A stretch of 30,145 nt of DNA from assembly GCA_007131535.1 (NCBI GenBank), contig SLQI01000335.1, positions 1 through 30,145 of the forward strand, given 5' to 3'. A program made the translations under genes and the position numbers. This document shows, in pieces, positions 1-8,088 of this stretch. How positions within the stretch are numbered: the first letter of the stretch is position 1; the number at the start of each line of letters is the position of its first letter. The notes beneath the pieces were generated by a model that worked only from the letters and a program-made list of their open reading frames with translations, was not told where the DNA came from and searched no databases. The DNA is from Balneolales bacterium. GTDB taxonomy: Bacteria; Bacteroidota; Rhodothermia; Balneolales; Natronogracilivirgulaceae.

Positions 1-6
1 GACTTC

Positions 7-519
7 AGTGCGTGTTGCACAACTTTTACTTAAAATTTTGTTTTCCCAGGAAAATGAAACACAATTAAGACTTTTTTCGCGCGGCGAAGCCGCGCTATCT
101 CCCCCCCCAGCAACCATATCATCCTTCCACGGCTCCACGGGAATCCTCCCAAAGGGATTCCTGTGGAGCTTCGGGAGAATGCCTGTGGCACGACCGGAGG
201 TGAGGCTATCTTGTGATTACTACTTTCGATGTTTATCGAACCGGAGTGGAGGGAGCTGTCGCCAAATAAGCAACTACACAGCCATCAACTGCTGTTTATA
301 TTTGACTATAGTTGGTAGAATCTTGTGGAGAGGTAGTTGCTTGTTTTAAAAGATCTCTCCGTTACGGCTCGATATACACCGAGTCAAGGGACTTTATCTA
401 AGCCTCGCCTCCAGTCGAGATGACAGGCAGTGTGGGGTAAAAAAGCGCGGCTTTGCCGCGCGGAAATGAATCCGGCTATAAAAGCATCTCAAATATTTGA
501 TAGTTGTGCAACACGCACT
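7..519. repeat. 513-bp foldback element with four nested inverted repeats
   Basis: Four inverted-repeat pairs lie one inside the other. The outermost is an 18-bp perfect pair (7-24 and 502-519). Next are two GC-rich hairpins, 79-95 and 445-461, themselves palindromic and mirror images with few changes. Then come 191-207 and 401-417 (17 bp, two mismatches), and 268-277 and 333-342 (10 bp, perfect). A separate hairpin sits at 132-169. The left and right halves can therefore fold onto each other along most of their length. No transposase or convincing gene is inside; an open frame of about 113 codons at 8-349 has no recognisable protein character. It resembles a non-autonomous foldback or MITE-like element, but a structured RNA is not excluded. 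I see no clear target-site duplication. Confidence 0.7.
132..169. repeat. Strong local hairpin inside the foldback element
   Basis: Positions 132-146 and 155-169 are 15-nt arms that pair with a single G-T type mismatch around an 8-nt loop. No T-run follows, so it does not look like an intrinsic terminator. It lies only in the left half of the surrounding nested element and has no mirror partner on the right side, so it is not one of the concentric shells. Confidence 0.6.
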
Positions 520-592
520 TCAGCCGACGGTTGGACGGCCCCCACAAAGTTATGGGACTTAAGCCCCAATTTTGCAGGGCTGAAGCCAACGG
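518..592. repeat. REP-like inverted pair abutting the foldback element
   Basis: The left part (518-534) carries CTTCAGCC and GTTGG, and the right part (578-592) carries their complements GGCTGAAG and CCAAC. Between them is an imperfect palindrome around CTTAAG (554-567). The right unit, GGCTGAAGCCAACGG, resembles the hairpin CCGTTGACTGAAGTCAACGG of the larger element near 16.6-16.8 kb. The centre likewise resembles that element's GGGGCTAAAGCCCC core. I read this as a diverged member of the same REP/REPIN-like family. It overlaps the end of the foldback element by about two bases. Confidence 0.5.
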
Positions 593-857
593 AAAATGAT
601 ATGTGACTGATATCTTTTTTTTAAAAAATCAGGATATCGATCATAACTAAAAAATAGTCGGATAGTAGTCATAGGAAATGAGGGGCTGATAAGGCACGCG
701 CAAATGGCTTCTATGATATAGCGGCAGAGGGTAGTTTATCTTTGGTTTATTACGGATGAAATATCAGTTCAGCTTTCATCTATAACTGCGCATAATTTTC
801 AATATATTCCGCTTCAACGAACCCAGGCTGGTGAAAGAGGCAAAGAGCATTAATTCA
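593..857. other. Non-coding leader before the glycosyltransferase fusion gene
   Basis: This stretch holds a T8A6 run (about 615-628) flanked by two GATATC sites, then AT-rich sequence leading to the first gene. No convincing reading frame, tRNA or terminator is visible. A possible promoter -7 box is listed separately at 737-744. Confidence 0.5.
737..744 (+). promoter_or_regulatory. Possible Bacteroidota-type -7 promoter box
   Basis: TATCTTTG fits the TAnnTTTG consensus used by the primary sigma factor of Bacteroidota. It lies about 110 nt upstream of the likely ATG of the glycosyltransferase fusion gene. I find no good TTTG (-33) element at the usual distance, so this is a motif match only. 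Confidence 0.25.
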
Positions 858-2945
858 ATGTGTGCAAAAAAAATAACTGTAATTATTGTTAATTATAATG
901 TTAAGGAGTTTATATCAGATCTGCTTGATTCGCTGAACAAGGCTGCCGGAGAGATTGAGCTTGAAGTTTTTATTGTGGATAACGCTTCCTCAGACGGATC
1001 GGTGGAGTTTCTTAAAAAAAACTACCCCTGGATTCACCTAATCGAAAATTCTGAAAACCTGGGATTCGGTAAGGCAAATAACCAGGCAATTTCAAAAGCT
1101 ACAGGAGAGTATACGCTTTTGATCAACCCGGATACTGTAGTGCGTGAGGATACATTAAAAGTTATGTACGATCACATGGAGCAAAATCCGGAAACGGGAG
1201 CGGCAGGTTGTAAGCTGCTAAACCCGGATGGTACTTTCGCTCCGGAATCCCGTAGAAGTGTACCCACGCCGGCAACGGCGTTATGGAAACTGACCGGTTT
1301 GAGTACCCTGTTTCCTAATAGCAAAACATTTGGAAAATATCATCTTGGCTGGATGTCGGAAAATGAGAAGGCCAGTGTTCCGGTGCTGTCAGGGAGTTTC
1401 ATGTTTTTTCGAACTTCAGTCTTACAGGAAATCGGGGGTTTTGATGAACGGTTTTTCATGTATGCCGAAGATATTGATATTTGCTACCGAACAACCAATG
1501 CCGGCTACCGAATTGATTATGTACCGGATACCTCTGTCACGCATTATAAAGGTGAGAGTACAAAGAAAGAAAATCTGGATTACATTGTCATATTCAATAA
1601 AGCAATGTATCAGTTTTTTGATAAGCACTACAGCAGCAATTACACTTCATTCTTCAAAGCTGTTGTCGCGGTTTTTCTTTTTGGCAGGGTGGTTATCGGT
1701 TATATCGGAAGCATCCTGAAAAAATCAGCCAGGCTTATTCAGGATTTGCTGCTAATCAATGTAATCCTCTTGATGTTTATGGCGATCCGGGTGGATCAGC
1801 CCCTTCAACATACGATTGAAAATTTTGACTATCGGTTTCTGGTTGTAAACTTGCTATTGACGGGTGCTTTCATTCTCATGTCGGTATATTATGATCTGTA
1901 CAACCGAAACAAAAAATCATATATCGACACCATAAAAGCGGTAGTACTCTCATTTTTTATTGTGGTGGGGATCACGTTTTTCTTCAGAGAGTTTGCATTC
2001 TCACGATGGATCATCATTATGGCCACACTTGCTTCGGTGGCTGCCATCGCGTTGCTCAGACTTTTTCAATGGAATACCAAAGCGGAAACAGATTTTAAAA
2101 AAGTGTTGATCTCCGGGTATGATCAGCATACCGATAAACTCATTACTGAGTTAAAAAAGCAAAAGCGATTTGAGATCTGCGGGATTCTGCTACAACCAGA
2201 TCAGCCCTGGAAGGAGGAAATTAATGGTGTTCCGGTAATCGGTCGAATCAACTATACGGCAAAAATGGCAGCATATCACAAGGTCGATCAGATTTATTAC
2301 ACGGTGCCGGCATTGGATATGGATACTATTCTGGAGCAGATGGTTGCCATACACGATACCAACATCGGGGAATATATTGTGCCGCCATCCATCCAATATG
2401 CTATCGGACGTTCGCGGGTAAGGTTTCTCGGTAAAGTACCGGTGCTTGAAAAAGAATTGGCTTACAACATACGGTGGAATCGATTTTTAAAAAGATTAAC
2501 CGATCTATTCATCAGCACACCTCTCTTAATCGTAGCATTTCCCATCTGGTATCCCGGCTTTTTAATCAACCGAAACAACAGAAGCCGGCATACATTCTAT
2601 GGGGAGAACAACATTCCGTTTAAGGTATCATTAATTGAGCCTTATGAGCAGCATCGCTTTCTGAACAGATATATACTGATGTGGTATGTGATGTTAGGTA
2701 AGTTCAGTCTGGTAGGCGCGCCGTTGTCTCACAAAGATAACGGGATGAATACCAACTACAAGCCAGGTCTGTGCGGTGTAAAGCAGCTTGCCGCAGGGAA
2801 CAGTGACTCGGCGGAACAGCAGGAAATCGACTATTTGCAAAACTACAATATTTGGACTGACCTCTACCTTATCTTTTACACCATCAGGTCCGGCAAAAGT
2901 ACGATCGGGCGGTATCTGAATCGAGAATCTATCACTGTAAAGTGA
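858..2945 (+). CDS. GT2 glycosyltransferase fused to a degenerate polyprenyl glycosylphosphotransferase
   Basis: This 695-aa membrane protein is likely to act in surface-polysaccharide assembly. Residues 1-250 are a rhamnosyltransferase-like GT2 domain: IIVNYN near 9, DNASSDGS at 41, INPDT at 89 (donor/metal site), and GGFDERFFMYAEDIDICYR at 193. Several membrane segments follow (about 265-285, 293-310, 326-345, 358-377, 384-402). Next comes a Rossmann-like region (about 412-530) as in WbaP/EpsE-type transferases, then a C-terminal region aligning with the bacterial sugar transferase domain (541-678). That last region is degenerate: the Asp-Glu of LDELPQ is replaced (FLNRYILMWYVMLGKFSLVG), VGPRP is VGAPL and PGITG is PGLCG. 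I infer a working GT with an inactive transferase module used for anchoring or partner binding. A GTG at 831 in the same frame would add nine residues; I prefer ATG 858 because the GT2 strand starts just after it. The next gene starts 4 nt downstream. Confidence 0.85.
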   Translation: MCAKKITVIIVNYNVKEFISDLLDSLNKAAGEIELEVFIVDNASSDGSVEFLKKNYPWIHLIENSENLGFGKANNQAISKATGEYTLLINPDTVVREDTLKVMYDHMEQNPETGAAGCKLLNPDGTFAPESRRSVPTPATALWKLTGLSTLFPNSKTFGKYHLGWMSENEKASVPVLSGSFMFFRTSVLQEIGGFDERFFMYAEDIDICYRTTNAGYRIDYVPDTSVTHYKGESTKKENLDYIVIFNKAMYQFFDKHYSSNYTSFFKAVVAVFLFGRVVIGYIGSILKKSARLIQDLLLINVILLMFMAIRVDQPLQHTIENFDYRFLVVNLLLTGAFILMSVYYDLYNRNKKSYIDTIKAVVLSFFIVVGITFFFREFAFSRWIIIMATLASVAAIALLRLFQWNTKAETDFKKVLISGYDQHTDKLITELKKQKRFEICGILLQPDQPWKEEINGVPVIGRINYTAKMAAYHKVDQIYYTVPALDMDTILEQMVAIHDTNIGEYIVPPSIQYAIGRSRVRFLGKVPVLEKELAYNIRWNRFLKRLTDLFISTPLLIVAFPIWYPGFLINRNNRSRHTFYGENNIPFKVSLIEPYEQHRFLNRYILMWYVMLGKFSLVGAPLSHKDNGMNTNYKPGLCGVKQLAAGNSDSAEQQEIDYLQNYNIWTDLYLIFYTIRSGKSTIGRYLNRESITVK

Positions 2946-2949
2946 CTGA

Positions 2950-3627
2950 ATGATGAACCAGGAAACCGAAGATATTACTGCCATAATTGTTAACTATCGC
3001 ACGCCGGAATTAACCCGGATGGCATTATGGTCCCTGCATAGTCTTTACCCGGATTTAAAAATTCTGCTGATTGATAACAACTCACCAACCGCTGAATTGA
3101 CTCAGATCGAGAAATACCTTGAGCACCTAAAGGGGGTGCAGTTGATCAAAAATAAAACAAACAGACACCATGGGCCGGCGATGGACCAGGCGCTTCAAAT
3201 GTGCCGCTCCCGTTTTGCCTTGTTGTTTGACTCGGATTGCATCGCCTATAGAAAAGGGTTTATTGAGGCAATGAAAAAGGCTCACGGAGAAGATTCCTAC
3301 ATGACCGGTGAAATGCAGTACCTGAACCACCGGGGATTCAATGTTTCGGAAAACGAACCGGAGCGGCTGCCCTATATTCATCCCCATTGTGCATTGATTA
3401 ATGTGGAGCAATACGCCGGCCTGCCTCCATTTGAAAAGCATGGCTCGCCGTGCTTTTCAAACCAGAAAGAGGCGAACCGCCGGAAATTAAAACTTACAGA
3501 TTTCCCGGTTGATGAATATGTTTATCACATCGGAAGAGGTACAGTTAATGAAATCGGGGGGTATAAATTAGGCCTGCCCGGGTATTTGAATAAAATCGGA
3601 AACCGGTTGAGCAAATTACTCCCGTAA
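2950..3627 (+). CDS. Small GT2-family glycosyltransferase
   Basis: This 225-aa protein has a GT2 fold: TAIIVNYRTPELT at 10-22, LLIDNNSP at 39-46 (nucleotide binding) and the DSD metal motif at 94-96. It should transfer a sugar from a nucleotide-sugar donor, but donor and acceptor cannot be read from the sequence. The C-terminal third (HPHCALINVEQYAG, then FPVDEYVYHIGRGT) is distinctive and rich in Cys and His. It lacks membrane segments, so it is probably cytoplasmic or peripheral. It starts 4 nt after the fusion glycosyltransferase and is presumably co-transcribed with it. ATG 2950 is directly followed by a second in-frame ATG at 2953; either may be used. It converges on tgt, leaving 16 nt between the stops. 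Confidence 0.8.
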   Translation: MMNQETEDITAIIVNYRTPELTRMALWSLHSLYPDLKILLIDNNSPTAELTQIEKYLEHLKGVQLIKNKTNRHHGPAMDQALQMCRSRFALLFDSDCIAYRKGFIEAMKKAHGEDSYMTGEMQYLNHRGFNVSENEPERLPYIHPHCALINVEQYAGLPPFEKHGSPCFSNQKEANRRKLKLTDFPVDEYVYHIGRGTVNEIGGYKLGLPGYLNKIGNRLSKLLP

Positions 3628-3643
3628 TATTACAGTTAATATG

Positions 3644-4774
3644 TTATAGCCGTTTTGCCAATTCGGCGGCGGCTCCGGAATACCATGTGTGAAAACTTTG
3701 ATCCTGTATTCGCTTTCTTACCTCCCTCATCAGGTCGAGATAAAATACCAGGTTGTGCAGGGAAGCCAGGCGGAGCCCCAGGATTTCATCCGACTTGAAT
3801 AAATGATGCAGATAGGCCAACGTATAGTTTTGGCAAGTCTCACTTTGGAATCCGGGATCAGCCGACTCAAAACAGGTTTTCCATTTGGCGTTTTTTATGT
3901 TGATGATCCCGTTTCGGGTAAACAGCATCCCGTTTCGGGCGTTGCGGGTAGGCATCACACAGTCGAACATATCCACGCCGAGGGCGATATTTTCAAGCAG
4001 GTTGGCCGGAGTGCCCACACCCATGAGATATCGGGGTTTTTCTTTGGGAAGATGATCAGTACAAAGGTCAGTCATCTCATACATGGTTTCAGTGGGCTCG
4101 CCGACGCTCAGCCCCCCGATGGCGTTACCTTCGAAATCTAATTCGGCAATGGCCTCGCAGGATTGGCGGCGCAGCTCCGGATAGGTACTTCCTTGTACGA
4201 TACCGAATTGCAGTTGCCGGTGATGATATTTCGGTTTTCCGGTCAGGAATGCATCACGGCCTCTTTTGGCCCACCTGTGGGTCAGCTCCATGGATTCTTT
4301 TGCATAGGATTCCGAACTCGGGTAGGGCGGGCATTCATCCAGTATCATCATAATATCAGAACCCAGAATCCTCTGGGTTTTCACTACATTTTCGGGCGTA
4401 AAAGTATGCCGTGATCCGTCAATATGACTTTGAAATGTAACCCCTTCTTCGTGAAGTTTTCGGATGTCTGAAAGCGAGAATACCTGATAGCCGCCCGAGT
4501 CTGTTAAAATGGCTCCATCCCAATTCATGAAACGGTGTAAGCCGCCGGCTTGCTGCATAATTTCGTTTCCGGGTCGCAAATAAAGATGGTAGGTATTTCC
4601 CAGTATGATAGGCGCTTGTACATCGTTAACTAACTCATTCTGGCTCACAGCTTTTACTGTACCTAATGTGCCGACGGGCATAAATATGGGAGTCGGGATG
4701 TTACCGTGCGCGGTGGAAATGGTACCGGTGCGAGCCTTAGTATGTTCGCAGGCGGTATGTTGCTGAAAAATCAC
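3644..4774 (-). CDS. tgt: tRNA-guanine transglycosylase with altered zinc site
   Basis: Tgt exchanges guanine-34 of GUN-anticodon tRNAs for the queuosine precursor preQ1 (or queuine). The 376-aa length is normal. Visible motifs are FMPVGT (31), DSGGYQVFS with the conserved Asp92, GIVQG (191), GGLSVGE (220), and MFDCVMPTRNARNG with nucleophile Asp271. The zinc motif, normally CxCxxC followed by His, reads DPGFQSETC at 306-314: the first two cysteines are Phe309 and Ser311, and only Cys314 and the SLHN His340 remain. The rest of the fold looks intact, so activity without normal zinc binding is plausible; I recall that Bacteroidota homologues also lack these cysteines, but could not check. The start is GTG at 4774; the N-terminus fits the family with no extension. 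It sits alone on the minus strand between polysaccharide genes. Confidence 0.93.
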   Translation of the reverse strand: MIFQQHTACEHTKARTGTISTAHGNIPTPIFMPVGTLGTVKAVSQNELVNDVQAPIILGNTYHLYLRPGNEIMQQAGGLHRFMNWDGAILTDSGGYQVFSLSDIRKLHEEGVTFQSHIDGSRHTFTPENVVKTQRILGSDIMMILDECPPYPSSESYAKESMELTHRWAKRGRDAFLTGKPKYHHRQLQFGIVQGSTYPELRRQSCEAIAELDFEGNAIGGLSVGEPTETMYEMTDLCTDHLPKEKPRYLMGVGTPANLLENIALGVDMFDCVMPTRNARNGMLFTRNGIINIKNAKWKTCFESADPGFQSETCQNYTLAYLHHLFKSDEILGLRLASLHNLVFYLDLMREVRKRIQDQSFHTWYSGAAAELAKRL

Positions 4775-4840
4775 GAATAAATAATTTTTGTTCAGGTTAA
4801 TTGGTTGTAGTTTCAGCCTCTGAATAAATAAACGGCATAC

Positions 4841-6259
4841 ATGCTGGCTCTGAAAAAAATTAAAGAGATATTATTAACCGTTGCAGGCGATTTTATTGTC
4901 CTGATAGGTGGATGGTACCTGTTTTACTATTTACGGTTTGAATACGGCATTACCGGAGAAGTGCCCGGTAGTGATCCTCCTATGCTGTTTATTCCTGCGG
5001 TAATTATTGCGATCTATTGGGTGGTCATTTTCATGATCTTCGGCCTCTATCGCAAAATTTACCTGATCTCCCGCTTTGATGAGATCATGCGGGTTGCGAA
5101 GATAACTATTATAGGTACACTTATTTTATTTTTTCTGTTGTTCATTGATACCCTGGGCTGGACGGATGAAAATCTCGCGCAGGCCAAAACAGTTACTTTT
5201 GTATACTGGCTTGTGGTTTTTGGAGTGGTCAGTCTAAACCGCCTGGTGATTCGAACTATCCAGAAATGGCGCGCTATAAAAGGCAAAGGATTGCATCAGG
5301 CCGTTATTGTAGGCACCGGACCTACGGCGGCATCCGTCTATGAAAATCTTGAGCGGCAGCCGACCCTGGGTATGAATGTACTCGGATTTGTTTCTTCCAA
5401 TGGTCAGGCAGAGCAGCCTGATCAACCGGTGGAAGTTTTGGGGGAAGTCAGTCAACTCGGCAGGATTATCCGGGAAAAAGAAGTGGAGGATGTAATTGTT
5501 GCTTTGGAAAATGATGACAGCGACATACTTATCAATATTCTGGATCAGATAGATCTGCCGGATGTCTCGGTAAAAATTCTGCCGGATTTTCATCAGATGA
5601 TCAGCGGGTTGAATCAAACCAATCAGATTTTCGGCCTTCCCCTTATTGAGGTCATGCCGGACCCCATGCCTACCTGGGAGAAGTTTGTAAAGCGGGTGAT
5701 GGATATAGCTTTGGCAATTGTAATCCTGCTCGTCGCTTTGCCGGTACTGTTGCTTTTGTTCCTGCTGATCCCCCTCGAAAGCAAGGGCGCTCCCATCTAC
5801 AAACAACGCAGGGTAGGAAGGTATGGCAAAGATTTCAACATCTATAAGCTGCGCACTATGTATCAGGATGCAGAAAAACACAGCGGTCCGACCTGGGCCG
5901 GAGAAGATGATCCCAGAATTACCCGCCTGGGGTATTGGCTGCGAAAACTCCGGCTGGATGAACTGCCGCAACTGTTTAATGTGCTCAAAGGGGAGATGAG
6001 CCTTGTTGGCCCCCGGCCGGAAAGACCTTATTTTGTAGAGCAGTTTAAAAAAGAGATTCCGCTGTATGGCAGGCGGTTACGGGTTAAACCCGGTATTACA
6101 GGATGGGCGCAGGTAAAGTGGAAGTATGATGCAAGCCTTGAGGATGTGAAAGAGAAAACCAAATACGATCTGTTTTATGTGGAGAATATGTCACTGAGGA
6201 TGGACATGAAAATTTTGATCAACACTTTGCACACCGTCTTTTCCGGTAAAGGACAGTGA
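4841..6259 (+). CDS. Polyprenyl glycosylphosphotransferase (WbaP/EpsE-like exopolysaccharide initiator)
   Basis: This 472-aa inner-membrane enzyme should transfer a sugar-1-phosphate from a nucleotide sugar to undecaprenyl phosphate, starting a surface glycan. Four N-terminal membrane segments (about 12-31, 49-69, 87-103, 119-136) precede a CoA-binding-like Rossmann domain (about 150-250, with AVIVGTGPTA at 154). A re-entrant hydrophobic helix (285-311) leads into the catalytic domain. There, KQRRVGRYGKDFNIYKLRTM (321-340), LDELPQLFNVLKGEMSLVGPRP with Asp373-Glu374 (372-393), and VKPGITGWAQV (415-425) are all intact. The sugar cannot be predicted. It is divergent from tgt, with a 66-nt AT-rich gap that must hold both starts. 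It is the intact counterpart of the degenerate domain in the fusion protein at 858-2945. Confidence 0.92.
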   Translation: MLALKKIKEILLTVAGDFIVLIGGWYLFYYLRFEYGITGEVPGSDPPMLFIPAVIIAIYWVVIFMIFGLYRKIYLISRFDEIMRVAKITIIGTLILFFLLFIDTLGWTDENLAQAKTVTFVYWLVVFGVVSLNRLVIRTIQKWRAIKGKGLHQAVIVGTGPTAASVYENLERQPTLGMNVLGFVSSNGQAEQPDQPVEVLGEVSQLGRIIREKEVEDVIVALENDDSDILINILDQIDLPDVSVKILPDFHQMISGLNQTNQIFGLPLIEVMPDPMPTWEKFVKRVMDIALAIVILLVALPVLLLLFLLIPLESKGAPIYKQRRVGRYGKDFNIYKLRTMYQDAEKHSGPTWAGEDDPRITRLGYWLRKLRLDELPQLFNVLKGEMSLVGPRPERPYFVEQFKKEIPLYGRRLRVKPGITGWAQVKWKYDASLEDVKEKTKYDLFYVENMSLRMDMKILINTLHTVFSGKGQ

Positions 6260-6297
6260 TGCTCAGGCAATAGGAACCACCGGATAAACTAATCGAA

Positions 6298-7026
6298 ATG
6301 CCGTCACAGACCCTCGTTATCATTCCGACGTATAATGAGTCAGAGAATATTTCCGGAGTTATTGACAATCTGCTTAATCTCCCGGAACCGGTAGATATGC
6401 TTATCGTGGATGATGCTTCGCCGGATGGTACCGCAGATATCGTACGCACCAGGCAAAAAGAATACCCCGGCCGCATACATCTGATCGAGCGGGAGGGTAA
6501 GCTCGGTCTTGGTACGGCTTATGTAACCGGCTTTAAGTTCGCACTGGAGCACGAATACCGTTTTGTTTGTGAGATGGATGCGGACTTCTCTCACAATCCT
6601 GAAGATGTTCCCAGGCTGATTGAACCGGTCAAAAACGGTGAAGCGGATGTGGCCATAGGCTCCCGGTATCATAACGGCATCTCCATAGTAAACTGGCCGT
6701 TGAGACGTCTGATATTATCATTCGGTGCCAATGTGTATGCGCGGTTGATCACAGGCGTTCCGGTAAAAGATATGACGGCCGGTTTTAAATGCATCAGCCG
6801 TGACGTACTGGAGAAAATCAACCTTGACCGCATTCGCTCAAACGGCTATGCATTTCAGATAGAAGTGCATTTCCGGGCCTACAAAGCCGGAGCCAGGCTG
6901 AAAGAAGTTTCCATAATTTTTCGTGAGCGAGAGGTCGGCACCTCAAAAATGTCGAAGAAGATCGTCTACGAAGCGGTCGGCATGGTGTGGGCTTTAAAAA
7001 TCCGAAGTTGGTTGGGACGTTTGTGA
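6298..7026 (+). CDS. Polyprenol monophosphomannose synthase (Dpm1-like GT2)
   Basis: This 242-aa GT2 enzyme resembles dolichol/polyprenol-phosphate mannosyltransferases. They load a sugar from a GDP- or UDP-sugar onto a lipid phosphate on the cytoplasmic side of the membrane. Motifs are IIPTYNESENI (8-18), VDDASPDGT (37-45), CEMDADFSHNP with the DAD metal site (91-101), GSRY near 121, and KDMTAGFKC followed by NGYAFQIEV. There is no C-terminal membrane domain, so it matches the short soluble-type Dpm1 class. It follows the glycosylphosphotransferase by 38 nt on the same strand and is probably part of the same envelope-glycan operon. The sugar could be mannose or another hexose. Confidence 0.88.
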   Translation: MPSQTLVIIPTYNESENISGVIDNLLNLPEPVDMLIVDDASPDGTADIVRTRQKEYPGRIHLIEREGKLGLGTAYVTGFKFALEHEYRFVCEMDADFSHNPEDVPRLIEPVKNGEADVAIGSRYHNGISIVNWPLRRLILSFGANVYARLITGVPVKDMTAGFKCISRDVLEKINLDRIRSNGYAFQIEVHFRAYKAGARLKEVSIIFREREVGTSKMSKKIVYEAVGMVWALKIRSWLGRL

Positions 7027-7056
7027 TCCGACGCTTATCATTAGGTCAGGAATTTG

Positions 7057-7064
7057 TATATTTG
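7057..7064 (+). promoter_or_regulatory. Candidate -7 promoter box upstream of accA
   Basis: TATATTTG matches the Bacteroidota TAnnTTTG -7 consensus exactly and lies 35 nt before the accA ATG, a sensible distance for a short leader. A TTTG occurs at 7020-7023, but it is too far upstream to be the matching -33 element. If real, it would start the accA-thioesterase-nadC transcript independently of the glycosyltransferase genes. Confidence 0.4.
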
Positions 7065-7098
7065 CCTTCCGTATCATCAAGCAAAATAACGGATATCC

Positions 7099-8088
7099 AT
7101 GAATTACCTCGATTTCGAGAAACCCATTGTAGAACTTGAAAACAAAATTGCTGAATTGAGCCAGCTTACGTTGGCTGATGACGATGTTTTAAGCCCTGAA
7201 CTGGAGCATCTCCGGAAGCGGGTTGATGAACTTCGTACATCCATTTTCAGCAACCTTACCCGTTGGCAGCGGGTTCAGCTTGCACGACATCCCGACCGCC
7301 CCTATACCCTGGATTATATCTATAAAATCACTGAGGATTTTATAGAGCTCCATGGCGACCGGTACTACAGCGACGATAAAGCGATTGTAGGAGGAATCGG
7401 CAGCATCGACGGTCAGTCGGTGATGATCATGGGCCACCAAAAAGGCCGGGATACCAAAGCCCGCCAGTATCGGCGCTTTGGCATGCCTAACCCCGATGGG
7501 TACCGGAAGGCGCTCCGGCTGATGAAAACCGCCGAAAAGTTTAACCTGCCGATCATCACCCTGCTGGATACACCCGGTGCTTTTCCCGGTCTGGAAGCCG
7601 AAGAACGGGGACAGGCCGAAGCCATCGCCCGAAATCTAAGGGAAATGGCAGACCTGAAAGTACCCGTTGTAACCATTGTGATTGGTGAAGGAGCCAGCGG
7701 TGGTGCTCTTGGTATCGGCATGGGCAACGAGGTGTATATGATGGAAAACACCTGGTATTCGGTGATTTCGCCCGAATCCTGTTCGTCTATCCTTTGGAAA
7801 ACCTGGGACTACAAGGAGCAGGCGGCTCTCGCATTAAAGCTTACAGCTCAGGATCTTAATGAACTTGGCGTTATTGATGGCATCATCGAGGAGCCATTGG
7901 GAGGCGCTCACCGGGATCACGATAAAGCCGCTGAAAGTGTAAAAGCGTACATTCAGAAATCGTTAAAAAAACTATTGAAACTATCACCTGCAAAGCTCCG
8001 CACTGAACGGATTGAAAAGTACTCAAAAATGGGTTCCTTTATCGAAGAGCAGGAACAGGTAGTTTCAGACACTAATAAAACCGCCTGA
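7099..8088 (+). CDS. accA: Acetyl-CoA carboxylase carboxyltransferase subunit alpha
   Basis: AccA pairs with AccD to move the carboxyl group from carboxybiotin to acetyl-CoA, giving malonyl-CoA for fatty-acid synthesis. The 329-aa length is typical. The family N-terminal helix ([17 protein letters not shown]) begins three residues after the ATG. Further motifs are [28 protein letters not shown] (about 97-116), [30 protein letters not shown] and [14 protein letters not shown], the oxyanion and CoA-binding segments of the crotonase-like fold. No AccD is in the window. The stop overlaps the next start by one base (TGATG), so translation of the thioesterase is probably coupled. Confidence 0.97.
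   Translation: MNYLDFEKPIVELENKIAELSQLTLADDDVLSPELEHLRKRVDELRTSIFSNLTRWQRVQLARHPDRPYTLDYIYKITEDFIELHGDRYYSDDKAIVGGIGSIDGQSVMIMGHQKGRDTKARQYRRFGMPNPDGYRKALRLMKTAEKFNLPIITLLDTPGAFPGLEAEERGQAEAIARNLREMADLKVPVVTIVIGEGASGGALGIGMGNEVYMMENTWYSVISPESCSSILWKTWDYKEQAALALKLTAQDLNELGVIDGIIEEPLGGAHRDHDKAAESVKAYIQKSLKKLLKLSPAKLRTERIEKYSKMGSFIEEQEQVVSDTNKTA

Noticed and set aside
8..349. Open forward frame of about 113 codons at the window start
   Set aside because: It lies inside the nested inverted-repeat element, spans its hairpins, and its translation has no family resemblance or normal composition.
3624..3633. GTAATATTAC palindrome at the convergent ends of the small GT2 and tgt
   Set aside because: The stem is short and AT-only in its core with no T-run, so terminator function is not supported.
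5234..5971. 245-codon minus-strand frame opposite the glycosylphosphotransferase
   Set aside because: It is antisense to a well-supported enzyme with all catalytic motifs and has no recognisable domain.
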